From: Actinomycetota bacterium | GTDB taxonomy: Bacteria > Actinomycetota > Actinomycetes > S36-B12 > UBA5976 | Assembly (NCBI GenBank): GCA_017853815.1 | Contig: JAFMIT010000096.1 | Span: 1-6,139, forward strand | Reading direction: 5' to 3' | DNA length: 6,139 nucleotides | Shown here: piece after piece, positions 5,139 to 6,139 of the stretch | How the letters are laid out: the number at the start of each line of letters is the position of its first letter | Numbering within the stretch: the stretch's first letter is position 1 | The notes under the pieces: generated by a model | What the model saw: the letters and a program-made list of their open reading frames with translations, nothing else | Database searches by the model: none | What the model was told of the DNA's origin: nothing | Program-made: the position numbers and the translations under genes

Positions 5139-6139
5139 GTGACTAAGCCACGCATCCGCCCCGACCTGCACACCTTGCCTGCTTACAAGGCGGGACAAAA
5201 GCTCGCGGCGGTCGATGGCCAAAAAGTCTTCAAGCTCAGCTCAAATGAGAACCCATACCCGCCGCTGCCGTCAGTGCAGGCAGCGATTGCGGCCGCGGCC
5301 AGTGAGATTCATCGCTACCCCGATCCCCTCAACACCGAGATGATTGCGACGATTGCTGATCGTTTCGACATTCCTGCGGAGAACATTGCCGTCGGCACTG
5401 GCTCAGTCGCAGTGCTTGGCCACATCATCTCTGCGGTCGCTCAACCTGGCGACGAAGTCATGTACGCGTGGCGCTCCTTTGAGGCTTACCCGATCTGGAC
5501 CCAAATTGTCGGCGCCACGTCGGTTCAAGTTCCGCTCGACGAGCACTACGGCCACGACCTCGATGCGATGGCCGCTGCGATTACCGATCGCACTCGCGTC
5601 ATTTTCATCTGCACTCCCAACAACCCGACGGGCACTGTCGTCGACTCGCATTCGCTGCACCAGTTCATGAAGCAGGTGCCGCCGACTGTTCTCGTGGTGA
5701 TCGACGAGGCGTACGGAGAGTTTGTGGACGACGACGAGGCTGTTCAAGGTCTCGACTTCTACCACTCATACCCCAACGTCGCGGTGCTTCGAACGTTCTC
5801 AAAGGCTTATGGGCTGGCCGGCTTGCGCGTCGGTTTCGCCATCGCACCCGCCGAGGTGGCCGACTTCATTCGCCGCACCTCCACGCCGTTTGGTGTTTCT
5901 TCCATCGCTCAAGCTGCGGTGGTCGCTTCACTTCAACCGCAGGCAGAAACGGAATTGCTCGAACGCGTCGACGCCCTCGTCCAAGAACGTGACCGCGTCA
6001 TCGGCCTGCTCGAAGCACAGGGTTGGAAGATTGAACCGCAACAGGCCAACTTCTTTTGGATCGGAACCGCTGAGCGCACGCTTGAGATTAAAGATGCCTG
6101 CGAAGCTGCCGGTGTGGCCGTCCGCCCGTTCCCGGAAGG
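5139..6139 (+). CDS. hisC: HisC/Pat-family PLP aminotransferase, 3' truncated
   Basis: This cytoplasmic fold-type I pyridoxal-phosphate aminotransferase is visible for 333 residues; the family usually has 350-370, so little is missing at the window end. The GTG start is forced by an in-frame TAG at 5127-5129. Landmarks are SSNENP (34-39, substrate region), the phosphate-binding turn GTGS, CTPNNPTG (158-165, with the cofactor-contacting Asn), DEAY (189-192, Asp to the pyridine nitrogen) and the Schiff-base lysine Lys222 in FSKAYGLAGLRVG. Histidinol-phosphate aminotransferase makes histidinol phosphate in histidine synthesis. However, GTGSVAVL in place of the GNGSDE pattern of classic HisC, together with YAWRSFEAYPIW, is closer to actinobacterial Pat/HisC2 aromatic aminotransferases as I recall them. 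The symbol is therefore a family label; phenylalanine/tyrosine transamination is a real alternative. No his operon genes are visible nearby. Confidence 0.88.
   Translation, partial: MTKPRIRPDLHTLPAYKAGQKLAAVDGQKVFKLSSNENPYPPLPSVQAAIAAAASEIHRYPDPLNTEMIATIADRFDIPAENIAVGTGSVAVLGHIISAVAQPGDEVMYAWRSFEAYPIWTQIVGATSVQVPLDEHYGHDLDAMAAAITDRTRVIFICTPNNPTGTVVDSHSLHQFMKQVPPTVLVVIDEAYGEFVDDDEAVQGLDFYHSYPNVAVLRTFSKAYGLAGLRVGFAIAPAEVADFIRRTSTPFGVSSIAQAAVVASLQPQAETELLERVDALVQERDRVIGLLEAQGWKIEPQQANFFWIGTAERTLEIKDACEAAGVAVRPFPE

Overview
The window looks like an ordinary chromosomal stretch from an actinobacterium. The GC content is moderately high, and GTG is used as a start codon. Two genes have a TANNNT box six bases before the start codon and no Shine-Dalgarno sequence, which is the usual sign of leaderless transcription in this phylum. 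The aminotransferase and the ABC pair both resemble actinobacterial families. A mid-GC aquatic lineage such as Acidimicrobiia is a guess, not something the sequence proves. All genes lie on the + strand.

Layout: (1) the 3' half of an EamA/DMT-family membrane transporter (to 431); (2) a tandem array of four 22-bp units (429-516) that begins on that gene's stop codon; (3) an ABC exporter operon of two half-transporters (541-2268 and 2265-4196) joined by an ATGA overlap; (4) a second array of four 22-bp units (4195-4282), related to the first but in the opposite orientation, again beginning on a stop codon; (5) a lipoprotein with a DUF3298/RsiV-like domain (4310-5113); (6) a HisC/Pat-family aminotransferase starting at GTG 5139 and cut by the window end.

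The two ABC subunits form a textbook asymmetric heterodimer. The first has a good signature motif but lacks the catalytic glutamate and the switch histidine. The second has both of those but a degenerate signature. They should therefore make one hydrolysis-competent site and one degenerate site. The substrate cannot be read from the sequence. The transporter, lipoprotein and aminotransferase genes show no obvious shared pathway.

The least explained signal is the pair of 22-bp arrays. Both have the layout GTGTTCTG-N4-CGTACCAC-N2 (array 2 on the minus strand). Both hold four cores at exact 22-bp spacing, both start at the preceding gene's stop codon, and both decay toward the next gene. Together they bracket the ABC operon as an inverted pair. 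They could be a dispersed intergenic repeat family, tandem operators or transcript-boundary elements; the window alone cannot decide.
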